Shown one piece after another: positions 46,699-58,702 of a stretch of 64,000 nucleotides of DNA. Each line of letters opens with the position of its first letter. Position 1 is the first letter of the stretch. Under the pieces are notes generated by a model. That model did not search any database. It saw only the letters and a program-made list of their open reading frames with translations, and had not been told where the DNA came from. A program made the position numbers and the translations under genes. This stretch comes from Laburnicola sp. R22_1 (lineage: Eukaryota > Ascomycota > Dothideomycetes > Pleosporales > Didymosphaeriaceae). The stretch spans positions 372,001 to 436,000 of the forward strand of contig JACONQ010000002.1 in the NCBI GenBank assembly GCA_014281115.1, written 5' to 3'.

Positions 46699-47883
46699 TT
46701 CTTCTCTAGAGTTAATCTATAATATTACGTGATCCTAGGCTAGCTATTCAACTAACCACTGTGTTACGTAATTAATAATTTCTTTAATAATATTTTTCGC
46801 ACCAACAATAATAATAATAATTATAATAGCAACTAACCTAACTATTATATTACTCTTTTATAGTAGAGCTCCCCTTATAACTAGTAAGCTATATACTGCC
46901 TTCTAGAACCTTGCCACCACTGCCTATTTCCTCTATACTTCTATAACTACTGCTACCGCTTACTCTTATTCTTATTGCTCTTACGCCCCTATATTAACTG
47001 CGCCCTAAATAATTACTACTACCTTAATAAGCTTTTTACGCTATAGATACGCTTTTAAACTCCTATAGTCTTTAAGAAACTACTACTTATTATCCAGCAG
47101 CTGCTCTATACCTTTACTTTGCTAGTTCTTATTTTTAAGCTTTTCTAGTAATACTTTTACTTTGTTCTATTATTATAGTATAAATACCTAACTTAACCTT
47201 TTATCTAGATACTAAAGGAGTGCTTTACACTCTAGAATTTAGAGTTATAAGACTCGCTAATATGGCCTAAACAGCTAGGGCTAGATATTATTAAAGATAT
47301 TAAAATTAAAAGGCCTCTTTAATAACTTTGTTTACTATATAAGATTGCTAAATCTCTAGAAATTATTCTTAACTTTACCTAGCTAATTCTTTATATACTC
47401 TTAGAACTCTACTATAGCTATACTGCCTTACGTAAAAGAAGTAATATAGTTAGGCTACTAGAATATTATTGCGTCGCTAGATATAATAGATACAGAGCTA
47501 GATTTAAAAGATAGTAGTAGTAGTTATATATTAAAGATAAAGATTTAGTATACTATATATTGCTAATATTATAAAAGACTTATAAACTATGCGTATAGTA
47601 AACTATAATTACAACTTTACGCTCTACTATATCTCTCTAATAGTCTACTAGTTAAGAGATAATATATAACCTAATTATGCTAGATAGTAGACTATCTATT
47701 AACTGCTATTAATACTACTACTATAGATAATATTAATAATAAAATTATTATTATTTTATATATAGTTTGTTACTACTACTATATGCTAGGTACTAGGTTA
47801 TAGTGCCTTCTATTTTATTTCTCTCTATGTATAGTGTAGACTTAACCTTAGTTAGAATCTACACACAATAAAGATCTTTAATT
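46699..47883 (-). mobile_element. family C element, copy 2 (1.19 kb, reverse)
   Basis: Flanked by CTATTAGTAAT (46688-46698 and 47884-47894), an 11-bp target duplication. On the plus strand it begins TTCTTCTCTAGAGTTAATC and ends AATAAAGATCTTTAAT, the reverse of copy 1. The hydrophobic tract and the basic patch of the relic protein are again visible. Confidence 0.7.
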
Positions 47884-47970
47884 CTATTAGTAATATTAAG
47901 TAGTATTTATCTTTTATAATACTAGGTCTAGGTCTAGTTATTAGTACCTATATTAATTTTGTTAATGTTA

Positions 47971-48410
47971 TTAGTATTATTAGTATTATTAGTATTATTA
48001 GTATTATTAGTATTATTAGTATTATTAGTATTATTAGTATTATTAGTATTATTAGTATTATTAGTATTATTAGTATTATTAGTATTATTAGTATTATTAG
48101 TATTATTAGTATTATTAGTATTATTAGTATTATTAGTATTATTAGTATTATTAGTATTATTAGTATTATTAGTATTATTAGTATTATTAGTATTATTAGT
48201 ATTATTAGTATTATTAGTATTATTAGTATTATTAGTATTATTAGTATTATTAGTATTATTAGTATTATTAGTATTATTAGTATTATTAGTATTATTAGTA
48301 TTATTAGTATTATTAGTATTATTAGTATTATTAGTATTATTAGTATTATTAGTATTATTAGTATTATTAGTATTATTAGTATTATTAGTATTATTAGTAT
48401 TATTAGTATT
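47971..48410. repeat. 9-bp minisatellite, about 49 perfect TTAGTATTA units
   Basis: 440 bp of the unit TTAGTATTA with no visible interruption, followed by degenerate (TTA)n and a (TA)n run to about 48470. Any long 'Leu-Val' frame here is just the repeat read in phase. The unit has no CA or TG, so RIP cannot touch it. Confidence 0.95.
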
Positions 48411-48439
48411 CTTATTATTATTAGTATTATTATTATTCT

Positions 48440-48473
<34 letters not shown>

Positions 48474-48689
48474 GCGTAACTGCCTACCTAGTAGTAATAG
48501 TGTTTATAGGACAAAGAATAGCTATACTAGATTATAATTTTAAGGTCTTATATAATAATTAAATAGAGTATATAGTAGATTAATAAATACTTAATGTAGT
48601 TATAGATTTTTATACTTATATAAGCTATAATATATTATTATCTTTAACTTTAGTATTTATAGACTATAGAATTAACTACTTTATTAGTA

Positions 48690-48860
48690 TAAGGAGCTAA
48701 TTTATACATACTAATAAATAGTCCCTAGTTTAACCTATTTTACTACTTTACCTTTTTTAATATATTTTTAGTATACTTATAACATTCCTTTATAGTGTTA
48801 TACTATATACTAAAAGGTCTATAATATTTCTCTTCTAGATAAAAAGGCTAAAAACTAACT
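48690..48860 (-). repeat. family B fragment
   Basis: Contains TAGTATAAGGAGCTAATTTA, CTACTTTACCTTTTTTAATA and ACTAAAAGGTCTATAATATT, as in the start of the other family B copies read in reverse. Confidence 0.55.
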
Positions 48861-49328
48861 AGCTATTTAGCGCTGAAGGCCTTTTAATAAATAACTAACG
48901 TATTCTACTACTAAGCTAGTTAATCCACTAAGCTAGTTAAAAAAGCTTAGCAGCACCTATTACCCTCTTAACATAATATGTCTTAATAATTAAACACATA
49001 ATTCTCTAATAAAGAAGGCAGAATTTAGCTTACGCTTTCTGCCTATAATAATTACTAATTTAAGAGTCTCTAACGCGCTACTAAGGCGTTTAATATACCT
49101 CCTTTAATATTAACTAGGTAATATAATAAAATTACATATTATCTAGAAAATTATAACACCTACTATAAGTTTACTATAACTAAAGAGTAAATAATTATCT
49201 AATATATCCTTAACTTTAATTTATAAAAATTTGCGTTCTAGCTATGCACAATAGCAAATATAGCTAATAAAGTGCTAGGTATACATAGTAGTAAGCTAGT
49301 TAGCAAGCACTAGGATAAGAAATTTATA

Positions 49329-50459
49329 TATGGCATTAAAATTAACTATCTAGAGGTAGCACAACAAAGGCTTTCATCTTAAATAACATAATAGAAAAAG
49401 CAGAGCCCCCTACTTAGTAATTAAAAAAAGCGTAAAAAGGTGGTTACAAAAATGCGCGTTTAAATTACTAAGCAAGCTTAGTAGTCTTAGCGCGCATAGC
49501 TCCTATATATAAAGTTTTTACAAAGAGACCACTTAGAACTTTAGGGGAGATACAACTTTAGCGCAGTCACACTATAAGCTATCTCTTCTTTACTATCCTA
49601 AGTTATAAACTACTATCCTAATTATTATAAATAATATAAGTTAATATATTAATAGGTATATACTACTACTATGCTTATAAGTAGGATAAAGGTAATATAT
49701 ACTAGATACACTATTACTCTATTACTATATTAAGATTATCCTTAATAAAATCCCTACTATCTCTCTACGCCCACACTTTACTACGTATCTAGACATTAAT
49801 ATTGTTTCTAAAGAAGTACTTGCTATTGCTAAAAAGTATACGCTAAAGATACACGCTGCTACTACTAAGGTAATAATACTAGAGTTCTATTCTATTTATA
49901 AGATAATCTATAGAAGCCTAATATACCTAATTATCTATAAGATAATTCTTGTATACTAGCTAGGTTAGTAGCTTATCTAGTTCTTAAGGACTAGCAAGTC
50001 TACGTTCCTACTTTAGTAGAAGCAATTACTCCTTATTAGTAATAGAATTCTCTAGTAGGGGATATAAAAGGTAAAGAATAAGGTATTTATTAACAAGCTT
50101 TAGTGTAATAAGAGCGTTATATAGATTTATAAGATTCTCCTAGCTATTATTACTATTACTACTATTAAGTTAGCTTATCTAAGCGAGTACGCCGCGTAGC
50201 AGCGAGCGTAAATAACTAATAATAGTAGTAGTAATAAGCTAGGTATACTGTGTACGCTATAAGTAAACTTTGCGTTAGGGCTAGAAGCTTATAGAGTATA
50301 AGGTGCAAATAAGTTTTAAACTATTATCGCGTTAGCGTATTTAAGGTTAGTTTTTAATTAGAATTAGGTACTGTACGTAGTATATAATAACCTTCCATCT
50401 TAATCTACTTTAACCTTAAACTAAAAAAAAAGGTCAAAAAGGGTATTTGGTAAGCCGAC
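49329..50459 (-). mobile_element. family A element, copy 4 (1.13 kb, reverse)
   Basis: Flanked by a perfect 13-bp direct repeat TAAGAAATTTATA (49316-49328 and 50460-50472). Starts TATGGCATTAAA (RIP form of TGTGGCGTTAAA) and ends GGTATTTGGTAAGCCGAC. The relic frame is present on the minus strand. Confidence 0.8.
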
Positions 50460-50599
50460 TAAGAAATTTATAACGCGTTTAAATAAGCTTAAAATAGTGT
50501 TTAATTAAGTAAACAATAGGCAAAGAATATTATAAGAAAATTTAGAGATAATTAGCGCGTAGTTTAAGCTAGTAAAGGATACTAAAGCTTAGTATAGTG

Positions 50600-51650
50600 T
50601 CTATAATAATAATATATATAACTTTAATAAAACTAGCTTTTAAATAGGTGTTATTAGCTTAGTAAGAGTTATTATAGACGTAGAGAGACGTATATAATCT
50701 AACCTTATCTAGCTTAGCAATTATAAGTAGGTTATAGTTATTGAAAGCATCTATGCTACTAAGTATATAACTCTACTATTTATTATTTATAAGAGATACG
50801 TCTATATATCTGCGTAGTATAAGGAGGCAGATATACTATATAATTAGAAGCTCTTAGTCTTTAAAAATAGCTAAACTAATAACGCGTTTAGTCTAGAGTA
50901 GCTAAAGTATTTTAACGCGTATACAAAGGTGCGTTAGGTAGGAGTATATAAACTACTTATTTTAGATAGCTATAAAAGCTACTTTAACCAGAATTTTAAG
51001 AACTACTACTTTAAAAATAAAATTCTTACCCTTTATATACTACCTTACTTATTATATATCTATTAGCTACGTAATATAGTCTACTTTTTACTATTAAAGC
51101 GTAAGTACTTTTAGCGTATTAAAGACTTAGCACGTAGGCGCGTCTTTTATATTAATAAGAAAGACTTTCTCCTAGCCTTTAAAAACGCGTTTTTTAATAT
51201 ATTTATAAAGGAAAACTATTATAATGCCTTTAAAGTATTAGGCCTTATCCCTATTAACGCGTAAATAGTATTATATTGCCTTAAAGTATAGCTGCGTACC
51301 TTACTAGTACCTCTACTATAGAAAACACTATAGTAGTTAAAAACACTAAGTAATATATATAAGTTTAGATCTTAGTTAAGGCTAGTAAGTAATTTCTTTA
51401 CTTAATTACTAATTATAGCCTAAACTAGCTTCTCTTAGTTTATAAAAGGTAGTAAATTAATACTATACTAAAATATACTTTAAGTAGCCTAGATTACTAA
51501 GCTTAAAAAGTAATTAGTAATAATAACTAAAAAGAAAACGCGCAAATATAAGCAGATCTAGTAAGGTAGCACTATAAAGTATAGTAAGATAATAGCTTAG
51601 GTAGCTACTAAGGCCTTTATAGCTACTAAGTGGTTAAAGAAGGCTTATAG
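50600..51650 (+). pseudogene. Fot1/pogo-like (DDE_1) transposase relic
   Basis: Plus-strand frame with TAA/TAG stops that follows the DDE_1 order: NFNKTSF-type first Asp region (about 50620), then SNHKQVIVIESI. YKLLILDSYKSYFN near 50950-50990 carries the second Asp of the usual LILDGHxSH motif. ILPYLLYIY and a former LQPLD site follow, where the third Asp is lost. The end is basic, with KDFLLAFKNAFFNIF and KVLGLIPINA. Heavily RIP-mutated; the element's ends were not found. Confidence 0.7.
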
Positions 51651-52009
51651 TAGTAGTAATTAAAAAAGTTCTTAACTAGCTTTATAGCGCTATAGGAACT
51701 ATAAAGAAACTAGATATAATATATAAATATATAAAAATAATATAAAGATATCTTCTAAATTAGATATAAGCATAACGTATATAGGCTCCTTATTTAATAG
51801 TAATAAAACTAAAGAGTTGTAATATAGGTTAGTGCTACTAAGCTTTTAACTAACTTAGTAGGTTAACTAGCTTAGTGGTAGAATACGTTAGATAAATAAT
51901 ATAATAAAATCTATTTTGTATACTTTAAAAAATATTAGTAGGGTAACTAACGTATTTATACATAACTATTACTAGGAGAGAAGAGCTCAGCTGCAGGAGC
52001 GGCATTATT

Positions 52010-53996
52010 AAATTAACTAATTAGTACTGATAGTAAATAGAACATGAGAATTTTCACGTATGTGTTTGGAGGAAGCTGCGCCGTACTTACTTATTGCCGA
52101 AGAGTCTCGCACATGCCAGTGAACTAAGCTACGGCGGAGTAACTCAATAATCCCATGAGGCTTTATTAAGCGCCTGCCAACTGCAGCGAAGTGGTCGACC
52201 CACCTCCAACCCTTCTCCGAGGTCGATTGTTAGCATGCTTGAGTGTCCAGTGGCGTGGTTTAACACAATGTTGAGGCTGTTTGTTTCGAAGTGTGTTTTA
52301 CCTGAGCATACGGCACTCCTGCAGCGGGAGGGAGATCCGTCCATGGGTCGGTATCAACAATCCGAAATGAGATCGGGAAGTTCCTTCCTCTTCCCAGGGC
52401 ATGTGATAAATGACGAAGACCGTGCTGCCCGTGTATTGGAAACAACATCGCAGAGTGGCTTATCGTGAGATGCAAAAGATTCCGCAAGTTGACCCCGTTA
52501 CAGCGAGAACAGCGTCATGGGGAACTCAGCGTGACTATAACTGGAATAAAATATCCAGTGGTCGGTCGTGACAATAGCGATCAGGCTTGCTGATTGCCAT
52601 CTCTATATCGGACCGAATACAACATACAGTATGGTGCTACCCAGCTTCGATCGTCCACATCCGCTTGGCGTAATAATGGCTGTGCCTGACAACAAAGCGA
52701 ACCACCTGCCGAATGACGATGGACCTCTCTGGGGCCTAGATCCCCGTTGATCGTACGGCCCAGGAGGCATAAATGATGCCATGGTCAAAGGTTGTCAACT
52801 CAAGTCCGAGGTAGCAGCGTCGCATCGCGTACATGCACGTAGTCTTTTTCACGGTCTTTCGGCATGGTCTCGGAAAGATAGTGTCATCGATATGTGCAGA
52901 ACTGCGTCTGCGGTTGGACCTGTTTTGCAGTGATGACCCCACATGTGCCTGGCTAACAGTGCAAAGAGGGTATAGTAGAGAGTGTGTAGAGCGGCGATCA
53001 ACAGACTCTAAGACAAACCAATCCCGTGGGGCTTGATCTAAAAGTCGTGGGTGCCCAAAAGACGACGTGTGGGCGCCGGCCTGGGGACTTCCGACAGTAC
53101 GGCCGACGTCCGTCGCTCAGCGCCGAAATCCCTGCCGTACAATCCCCTCCCCCCCACCCCACCCCTGGCTCGGGTGCGTAGCGTCGTATCAGTGCTTTCG
53201 TGCGGCCAGGTGCGCACAGTCAAAATTTGTATGAGAAAATCCTTACCCGCCCCTTGACACCACTAAAGCACTGATACTACGCTACGCACCCGAGCCGGGG
53301 AGAGGGGGACTGTAGTTGTCATGGTCCGCTAGGCACTAGTCTTGACCTGCGTCCACGGGTCCTCTTCACTGGTGGGTTGTGAGGCACATTAGCTGGTGAT
53401 CGAGGGGCCAGGGCTGGCGGTTCTGCATACGCAACGCTTGTGTAGTCCAGCCGATATAGAAGCTAAATCCCCGAAGAATGGGCGGATTCGTCAGTGGCTT
53501 CGGCTGTGCATTATTACCATCAAATATACCCGTCGAGGCGCAAACGAGACCTCGACATGGGCTTGCTGATGCCTCCCGAATCGGCAGACTCGTCGCCAGG
53601 TGAGCCATCAGCGAAGCAAAGCGACGTCGTCAACAACGTCTGACGACAAGGCAGGAGCAAACTTCTGGTATGGCAGCAGCCTGCCCAACGCTCTTCCCAG
53701 TCTACCAGCGGACGCTATACAACCTCGGATACAGCGGCGGCACTCACACACGGTCCTAACCCCCAACGCTACATTTCAGAGGTAAGGCCGTATTTCTTAC
53801 CGCTTATCCTTTCCATAGCAGCTGCTGTTGCGCCTCGATCCTACGAACCCTAGGGCGTTTCTGGAAATCAAGTTTTTTCGCCTTGACCCGTTCTCCGATC
53901 GGACAGTCGTGCCTGGAAAAGGCCTCGCGCAACTCTGAGGACAGCGACCTTGGCTGCCGCGGCCCAGTCACAGCACAGGCAGAACAAAGAAGCGAG
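52010..53996. other. GC-balanced intergenic region without a supported gene
   Basis: Sharp return to normal composition at about 52010. Only short overlapping frames occur, none with domains or splice structure. It contains a large inverted repeat near 53.2 kb. Confidence 0.5.
53166..53297. repeat. inverted repeat, 33-bp arms with 66-bp loop (MITE-like)
   Basis: The arms 53166-53198 and 53265-53297 are reverse complements with two mismatches; the core is CTCGGGTGCGTAGCG against CGCTACGCACCCGAG. Outside the arms a pyrimidine-rich (left) and purine-rich (right) stretch extends the match imperfectly toward about 53138 and 53318. Confidence 0.8.
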
Positions 53997-55709
53997 ATGG
54001 CCGAAGACCGCTTTGAATCGCCGCACGAGGATTGGTTTGTGTCATGCTTTACTCTGCTTCCATCTCGTTTGCACTCCTTTGTTCTCGGCTGACAACGTCA
54101 TAGCCAGGAACCGTTGCATTGGCCCCCCATAGCAGCCCCCTTTCATGCTGATACACCCGTAGCCCTTGGAGCAGAGTCGGCAACCGCCTCTGTGAATCCC
54201 AAAGCTCCTCTCGCGCCAAAGCAGGGCGTTGCAGGCGGTCCAACCAATGCTAGGAGTCAGCACCAGTCACCAATCGCAGGCACCTACGCTCTGCGCACAC
54301 CACGAGGGAAAATTACATCAATAGCATGTGAGAGCTGCAGAAAACGCAAGTCCAAGGTACGTTGCAGCACACGAGACGTCTATGGTTCTCTAATCCGTTT
54401 CCGACAGTGCGACGGTGTGAGGCCGAAATGCAACACCTGTCAAACGAAGAACTTGCCCTGCAACTATGACGTTATGGAGGACGGAAAGACGACCACACAG
54501 CTGCGGGCTCATGTGAGGAGGTTAATGAAAGATTTTGAGGACATGAAGTCGATCGTGTCGTTACTCGCCATGGCTTCGGATCGCACATCAGCGGCGCGTT
54601 GGGCCACTGAGTTGGAGAAGAACGGGTTTGCCCATCATTCTGCGGAAGAGGTCAAAAGAGCGCTTCAGGTGTGCGTCCCACGCCTCAACCGCGCATTTGA
54701 CCTACTAACGTGCTTCTAGGGAGCAGGAGACCCGGCTTCGCTGCTCCCGGGTCAAGAGGGGCTTGAGGCCTGCGGGAGCGAGCCATCTCGACAGTTGTCG
54801 AAAAGCGTTGTTGGATCTTCGTACGACGAGGAATCTTCGCGGGATCAAAGGTGAGCCATGGCACGAATCGATGAACGAAACATGACTAACGCTTATCAAG
54901 TCGAGAGCAGAGCCAACCTGCGACCTCTTTCGTAACGCCCGACCATGTTATCAAAGGCCCAGAGTCTTTCGCCTACACCGAGATAGAGGAACGCAGTAAG
55001 CTCATGTCTGACTGTGCGTTTTACCTCAATGCAAACCGAGGCATGTTTGCGAATGGTTGGCAACAGGCACAAATGTTCGGGCGTCAAGAAATAGACGTTG
55101 AGGCCGCTGTTTGCGGGTATACTGATCAAGGGGTAGGGCAGTCGGTTGACAGGTGGGCGGCTAGGACGATAAATATTATGCTGCCATCCACAGCATTGCC
55201 GGAACGGTTGGCTTACACATTTTTCTTGACCAAGATGATGCGGGTAGGCCTCCACTTCTTATCCCCGGAAGTTTTTGAGTGTTTGCTAACAATTCCAGTG
55301 GCTCATTTGGCCGAGCGTTGAGACTTCGAATGCAATGCCGGATTGGCTGAGACCTCTGGGTGGACAAAAGCCTTTGGAGAATGATTTGCTCATCGACCTC
55401 CTTCCCTGGTACGTCTTTCTCAAACGACATGGTTAAGTTTTCCGGAACTAACTCTTTTGTAGGCCTCAAGTTCGTCAATACTTCTACCAGAACCCCGACG
55501 AATTCTTCCCAGATGCTTTCGTTGGTCTCGTCGAAACTAACTGGCCATACGGCGACCAAGCGTGCCATTACATCGACGAAGAAACATCCTGCTGGCTACT
55601 AAGTCCGGGTTTTGTAGCCCACATCAACAATCTTCATAACTGGGTCTTGGATGCGAAAGCTGTTGATCTTCTGCCCCAGGTTGAGTTCTTGGTGCCATTG
55701 AAGAGGTGA
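53997..55709 (+). CDS. Zn2Cys6 transcription factor with DUF3425-type C-terminus
   Basis: Seven exons: 53997-54034, 54104-54356, 54408-54668, 54720-54850, 54901-55243, 55299-55408, 55463-55709. All six introns are 50-69 bp, GT-AG, and keep phase. The product is about 460 residues. The third exon junction completes a zinc cluster with spacing CX2CX6CX6CX2CX6C (ACESCRKRKSK then CDGVRPKCNTCQTKNLPC). A coiled segment follows (LRAHVRRLMKDFEDMKSIV). The C-terminal part has the DUF3425-like pattern: LPERLAYTFFLTKMM, WLIWPS, MPDWLRPL, LLIDLLPWPQVR. It also has NWPYGD and a WxLSPxF motif. The protein is intact and likely nuclear and DNA-binding; its targets are unknown. The first exon is short, and its start rests on the splice phase. 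It is the only intact regulator in the window. Confidence 0.82.
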
Positions 55710-57580
55710 CTGTTCGGGGAACAAAGGGACGAATACATCTGCTCCAAATAATGTTCCGTTTGATTCGATTCGGCATTTTCGTTGCTAGGAGCCCTGGAGT
55801 CTTTCGGGTGGACGGTTGATTCGATTGTATTCGTCTTCGCGGCGTTGGTACTGGCTGCGTCACTCGGTCGCGGGCATCAGATGTGACTCTTCTAGCATCG
55901 TCCCGTTTTAGTGGACAGAGCTGTACAACAGTGGGTATATAGAGAAAAAGGCGTAGATGGGGAGGGGAGTTATTGGACATTGACAAGTATATTACACTTA
56001 TCTTCAAATTTATGAGCTACAAAACGAAGGGGTGCTTCTAATATATACCATAGCCTGGATAGCGTGTCTAGCGCTTACGGAAATAAGTGGACAGGGGCAC
56101 CAGTGGAGTGATCGCAGTCCTGAATCCAGCCAAGGCCCTAGGGAGCGTTCCGCGGAACTGGTATCCACGTCTTGATCCCACTGCCTAGGAGCTTGCTGCT
56201 GTGCCTGGTCTTAGGATCGTTTCTATTGATCTAGACTTCCTAACTATAAGGCGAACCTGGGCTAGAGAGTGAGCCTGCTAGCCCACAAGGGCATGCATGG
56301 CCTTCTCGTGCGCACATGTAGGAGCCCGGTATGTTATTCCTATCCCTGGCTTTTGGTAGGTAGGTAGTTTCGGGAGATACTCGAGATTGGGGGTGGGGAA
56401 ATCCCCAGTTGGCGTTTGAAAGAGGATTGGGGGGTGGAAAGTCCACGGAGAGACTCCGCGTCTGAATAAGGCTGCAATATGTTGGCACATAATGTCGCAT
56501 ATGTATATTCGCTTAAAGATATATTTCCAATTTGTTTTCAGCTGTCTGTGCGTTTATACCTTGGAGTACTTGTTTTAGCATATGTGACATTACGCTATCA
56601 CACAACCCCTTGGAACTCTGGGGGACGGAAGGATCAGCGTCTAGAACTACACAATGCACCTGGACACACCCTGATTTGTGGTCAGCTGGAGCAGGGGTGC
56701 CAAAGAGGAAGAACGATGAGAGATTGTTGTTTATATCATAGGATGATAGTTTTGCGCACAATTTGACCCAGGTATAAAATACAATACCTATGCACAATAA
56801 CAGTCTACAATTCCAACTCAGGATCATTCGGGCAAGACTAAACATCCATGATGAACAAGGGTGAACAGTACCGACTACAAAGTTGTAGTTTCTTATTAAC
56901 CACTATAGAACCCTACCCTACAGTACCTTCTCGAATCATGCCGGTGCAGTGCAGCAAGTAGGCCTGTCGTTGGAGCAAGAGCTACTTAAAATCCATGGTC
57001 ATTGCTTGTACGCGTTAGTAGCAGCTGCTAGCTTATTCCCGGCCTTTTGAAATGTTGTTGATCTGTTAGTCGGATGCGAATTCCAGCTAATCAGAGGCCG
57101 CGATCGAGGGTCAGGTGATCGATAAGGGTTCCGAAACGCTATCTTTGCGCTATTTTTGGATAGTCTTACTTTTTTCAGACTTTCGGAGTACATAGGAAGG
57201 TATTGGCATATTTCGGTGAGATGAATAAGGTTTGGACTTGTTATTATAGGGTTAAGACTATCGATCACTACACTTTAGTATGTTAACTAAAATTATTTCA
57301 GCGCTGGGATTTGTACACTTAATCTCTGGATGTTTATAATTTCACGAATTTCAAAATCAATTACAACGTTAATGTGTTCTATATTACTATTATGTAAGGA
57401 GTGTTGTGAATGATGGCTCAAGGAGATCGTTTTTCCACAAGGAAACCATCGATCTTCAAAGAAAAGACTTTCACAAATGCATTGCTGTACAGGTTTCCCA
57501 ACATCTGGTGCCTTCACTGGATCGAACTGGTTCGCGGAACAGCCGTAATAACAGTTGCGCCCTTAACAGGCGGTACAAGT
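55710..57580. other. intergenic, no supported gene
   Basis: Only short frames. One of 110 codons (56513-56845, minus) has hydrophobic and Cys residues but no other support. AT content rises after 57000. Confidence 0.5.
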
Positions 57581-58013
57581 CTAGCAAAGGACGCTGGTCA
57601 ACTTGGAGCTCACATCCATGACCTCGCCCGTCGCCGGGTCAGAGAAGCTGTGCAGATCCATAATAGGAGTGCTGCGGTCAACGAAAGCGTCGCCATGGGC
57701 TGTGCACGTCGGTGCCGTGCTATGGCTGATTAGTTCCCCATCTAACCCGATTTCATTTCAGAAGAGAGAGAACTTACTAAGTCAGCCTGCACAAGGCTCC
57801 GGCTGGGACCTGGATGCTACCGGTGCCGCTGGCGACTTCGGCAGGAACCTCAGAGCACTGGCCGGCGGGGACGCTGAATGGGATGTTCGAGCCTCCGAAG
57901 TTGGGCTCCGCGTAGAGGTTTATAGTAATCGTGTCTCGAGCGTGGAGATTTGTGGTTGGGAGGGCGGAAGAGGCGCCGAAGAGGGCGAGAAGGGTGGTGG
58001 CGACGATCTGCAT
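57581..58013 (-). CDS. small secreted protein, beta/gamma-crystallin-like
   Basis: Two exons on the minus strand: 57778-58013 and 57581-57719. The 58-bp intron (57720-57777) has a GTAAGT donor, ACTAATC branch site and CATAG acceptor. The product is 124 residues. It has a clear signal peptide (MQIVATTLLALFGASSA) and then a short pro-like stretch ending HAR. The mature part has TITINLYAEPNFGGS, VPAGQCSEVP, SIQVPAGALCRL and a last Cys as the final residue, with four cysteines (53, 75, 84, 124). The order of a Tyr-x6-Gly hairpin then Gly-x-Cys then C-x-L resembles beta/gamma-crystallin-type small secreted fungal proteins. It is likely extracellular. Its place 170 bp from an AT-rich repeat block is typical of candidate effectors, but host interaction is only conjecture. 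Confidence 0.75.
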
Positions 58014-58183
58014 TCTGGTTGTGGGTTGCTGTTGAGTAGAGCCTGGAGCGCCTTTTAAAAAAAAATGCTTGTAGAAGAGGGGATGATTATGCTTTGAATA
58101 TGTTTAGTGTTGCTTCACGATAGCTGGTAAAGAGATAGTGGGTTGAGAAGTTAAATACCTAAACGTGTGGTTATAGTATACTT

Positions 58184-58700
58184 ACATTAGGAATTTTTTT
58201 TAGTTTAGCTTAGCGTAATTTTGCTTAAATGTGTATAAATATGCGTAGGTATATATAAATCTACCTAAATATATAAGTATATATAGATATAGTTAGCTTA
58301 CTAAATATCTTTTTTAACTTTTTTAGTTTAAATTAAAGTAGATTAAGATAAAATACTATTATATACTATATATAGTATCTAATTCTAATTAAGAACTAAT
58401 TTTAAATACACTAATATAATAATAGTTTCCTTCTAGACAGGAGTATATACTACCTATACTTATTAGTTTTTAAGTAGTCCTACAATATTTAATTACTACG
58501 TTTTTTTATTGCGTTACTAGTGCCTATATAATATTATATAATATTATAAATATGCTAAGCTCTAGAATTAGAGCGTGTTAAAGTTTTTTTAATACTTTCT
58601 CTAGCTTCTATAATAATTAACCCTATAATAATAACACCTTAACTTACTCGTCTACTACTATATTACTAGATAATAGATAACTTACTATATATATATATAT
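58184..58700. repeat. start of second AT-rich block: boundary motif plus family A and B fragments
   Basis: Starts TTACATTAGGAATTTTTTTT, like the left boundary at 14622. A family A start follows at about 58290-58430 (TTAGCTTACTAAATATC), then a family B end from about 58432 (TTCTAGACAGGAGTATA). Confidence 0.55.
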
Positions 58701-58702
58701 AC

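Noticed and set aside
47959..48471. 170-codon open frame of Leu and Val repeats
   Set aside because: It is only the TTAGTATTA minisatellite read in phase; no start context, no neighbouring coding sequence.
52144..53608. Several 60-80 codon frames on both strands
   Set aside because: They overlap each other, lack domains, and none can be joined by good splice sites.
56513..56845. 110-codon minus-strand frame with hydrophobic N-terminus
   Set aside because: The start is not preceded by a convincing promoter or homology, and codon use is unlike the real genes; kept as non-coding.
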